A DNA stretch of 18,425 nt from Eimeria necatrix (taxonomy: Eukaryota; Apicomplexa; Conoidasida; Eucoccidiorida; Eimeriidae). Both the position numbers and the translations under genes were made by a program. The DNA is taken from positions 1 to 18,425 of the forward strand of contig NW_013654533.1 in NCBI RefSeq assembly GCF_000499385.1, in the 5' to 3' direction. How positions within the stretch are numbered: position 1 is the first letter of the stretch; each line of letters starts with the position of its first letter. Below, piece after piece: positions 17,635 through 18,425 of this stretch. The notes beneath the pieces are model-generated. The model was not told the origin of the DNA, did no database searches, and was given only the letters and a program-made list of their open reading frames with translations.

Positions 17635-18116
17635 GGCTGCTGCTGCTGCTGCTGCTGCTGCTGTGGCTGCTGCTGTGGCTGCTGTGGCTGCTGTGGCTGC
17701 TGCTGTGGCTGTGGCGGCTTCCGCTGTTGCTGCTTTTGTTGCTGTTGCAGGCTTTTAGTGCTTTAGCTGCTGCTGCTGCTGCCTTTGCTGCTGCTGCTGC
17801 CTTTGCTGCTGCTGCTGCCTTTGCTGCTGCTGCTGTTTCGCCGCGAATTTCGCTAGTTGATTATTTCGCATGCTCTCCCGACAAAGAAGCAAAAGAACTG
17901 ATTGCTTCCCTGCTGCTGCCGCTGCTGCCGCTGCTGCCGCTGCTGCTGCTGCTGCTGCTGCTGCTGCCGCTGCTGCCGCTGCTGCCGCTGCTGCTGCTGC
18001 TGCTGCTGCTGCAGGCCCTGCTGCTCACCTTGCTGCTGAGGTTTTGAAGGAAGGCATCTTGGTGGGGGGGGTGGTGCTGCATGCGCCTTATATTTCCGTG
18101 CACAAAATAGTTGCAG
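16294..18116 (+). CDS. ABHD17/FAM108-like alpha/beta hydrolase, N-terminal part (3' end outside window)
   Basis: Exons 16294-16353, 16583-16838, 17310-17597 and 18015-18116 have GT-AG borders and consistent phases (0, 1, 1, 1). Exon 1 encodes MGAGGSTLGETILFPSPE, with Gly2 and Ser6 as in N-myristoylation sites. Exon 2 continues YDESLPGLLWIS, an Ala tract, and YVLLYWHG. Splicing to exon 3 gives the oxyanion-hole motif HGNSCDLG, then EYPGYG, then the nucleophile elbow GRSIG with Ser at 17585-17587. Exon 4 gives AHLAAEVL and VVLHAPY. Order and spacing match ABHD17-type hydrolases, which in animals remove palmitate from membrane proteins; depalmitoylation here is inferred from family. The catalytic Asp and His should lie downstream, past the donor GCAG|GTAAAG at 18116. 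Ala tracts (in exons 2 and 3) sit in loops. Membrane anchoring by myristate is likely. Confidence 0.85.
16355..16570. repeat. Inverted heptamer arrays in hydrolase intron 1
   Basis: Seven AAACCCT copies (about 16357-16406) begin at the donor itself, GTAAACCC. About 100 bases later seven TTTAGGG copies (about 16516-16563) run up to the acceptor TTTGCAG (16582). The two arrays are perfect complements in opposite orientation and could form a stem of nearly 50 base pairs. Confidence 0.9.
16852..17296. repeat. CTAG array with a 24-bp higher-order unit filling hydrolase intron 2
   Basis: Almost the whole intron 16839-17309 is AGCTAGCTAGCC-type repeat. From about 16950 to 17160 the unit CAGATAGCTAGCCAGCTAGC plus TAGG or TAGT (24 bases) repeats about seven times with a G/T/C variant at its last base. 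The array is self-complementary throughout. Confidence 0.9.
17598..18014. repeat. CTG-rich hydrolase intron 3
   Basis: The intron is CTG runs with GTGGCTG, CCTTTG and CTGCCG interruptions, ending CTGCTGCAG. A non-repeat island at about 17835-17908 interrupts the runs and is open as SPRISLVDYFACSPDKEAK in one frame, but it has no usable donor downstream. Confidence 0.8.
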
Positions 18117-18149
18117 GTAAAGTGGAAATGAAAAAGAAAAATAAATTAA

Positions 18150-18299
18150 TTTAAAAAGAAATTAATTAAATTAATCCAAAAAAGAAGAAATTAAAGTCCA
18201 AAAAGAAGAACTTAATTCAAAAAGAAGAAATTAATTCAAAAAGAAGAAACTAATTCGAAAAGAAACGAATCCAAAGAGAAGAAATTAACTCAAAAAAGA

Positions 18300-18300
<1 letters not shown>
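18150..18300. repeat. AAAAAGAAGAAATTAATTC minisatellite in hydrolase intron 4
   Basis: Six to seven copies of a unit of about 19-20 bases based on AAAAAGAAGAAATTAATTC, with point variants (CTTAATTC, CTAATTCG). It starts about 35 bases after the donor GTAAAG at 18117 and is followed by a CTG run (18305-18350) and C-rich pyrimidine tracts to the window end. Confidence 0.85.
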
Positions 18301-18352
<52 letters not shown>

Positions 18353-18425
18353 CCTTTTGCCTTCCCCTCCTTCCCTCCCCCCCACCGCTGCTGCTGCTCC
18401 CCTTCCCCTCCCTCTCCCCTCCCCC

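Overview
The window looks like nuclear DNA of an apicomplexan coccidian, most likely Eimeria. Three features point there: pervasive CAG/CTG runs that are translated in coding exons as Gln, Ala or Ser tracts, scattered blocks of the plant/apicomplexan telomere-type heptamer TTTAGGG/AAACCCT far from any visible chromosome end, and small intron-rich genes. This combination is established for the repeat-rich segments of Eimeria chromosomes; the species cannot be told from what is here. Almost every long open frame is a repeat shadow, so the gene models rest on non-repeat islands joined by splice sites whose phases agree.

Five genes are supported, all on the plus strand. (1) About 140-4555 is a WD40 beta-propeller protein in eight exons with seven recognisable blades, best matched by the TBL1/TBL1XR1 type of corepressor subunit. 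(2) 6803-8458 is a secreted serpin in one coding exon, with a canonical hinge, a polyglutamine-lengthened reactive-centre loop and low-complexity insertions. (3) 11142-13048 is an unrecognised Leu/Gln coiled-coil protein with a signal-peptide-like start and a Gly-Pro-Gln tract encoded by a GGGGGCCCC satellite. (4) 13358 to about 14209 is a CS-domain (NudC-like) protein whose third exon boundary is unresolved. (5) 16294 to beyond 18116 is an ABHD17-like alpha/beta hydrolase with an N-myristoylation-type start, cut off by the window before its catalytic Asp and His.

The spaces between genes (4556-6802, 8459-11141, 13049-13357, 14210-16293) hold repeats: telomere-like heptamers in both orientations, CTAG tetranucleotide arrays, a 10-bp minisatellite, GGGGGCCCC satellites, a 54-bp AT-rich tandem duplication, and a dispersed palindrome close to GGTGTACGTACACC. 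No tRNA, rRNA or CRISPR was seen.

The genes do not form a pathway. What they share is architecture. Most introns end in a CTG run closed by CAG, and several carry complementary repeat blocks at opposite ends (CAG then CTG, or one heptamer strand then the other), which could fold the intron and pair its ends. That repeat-intron relationship and the GTGTAC palindrome family are the least explained signals in the window.
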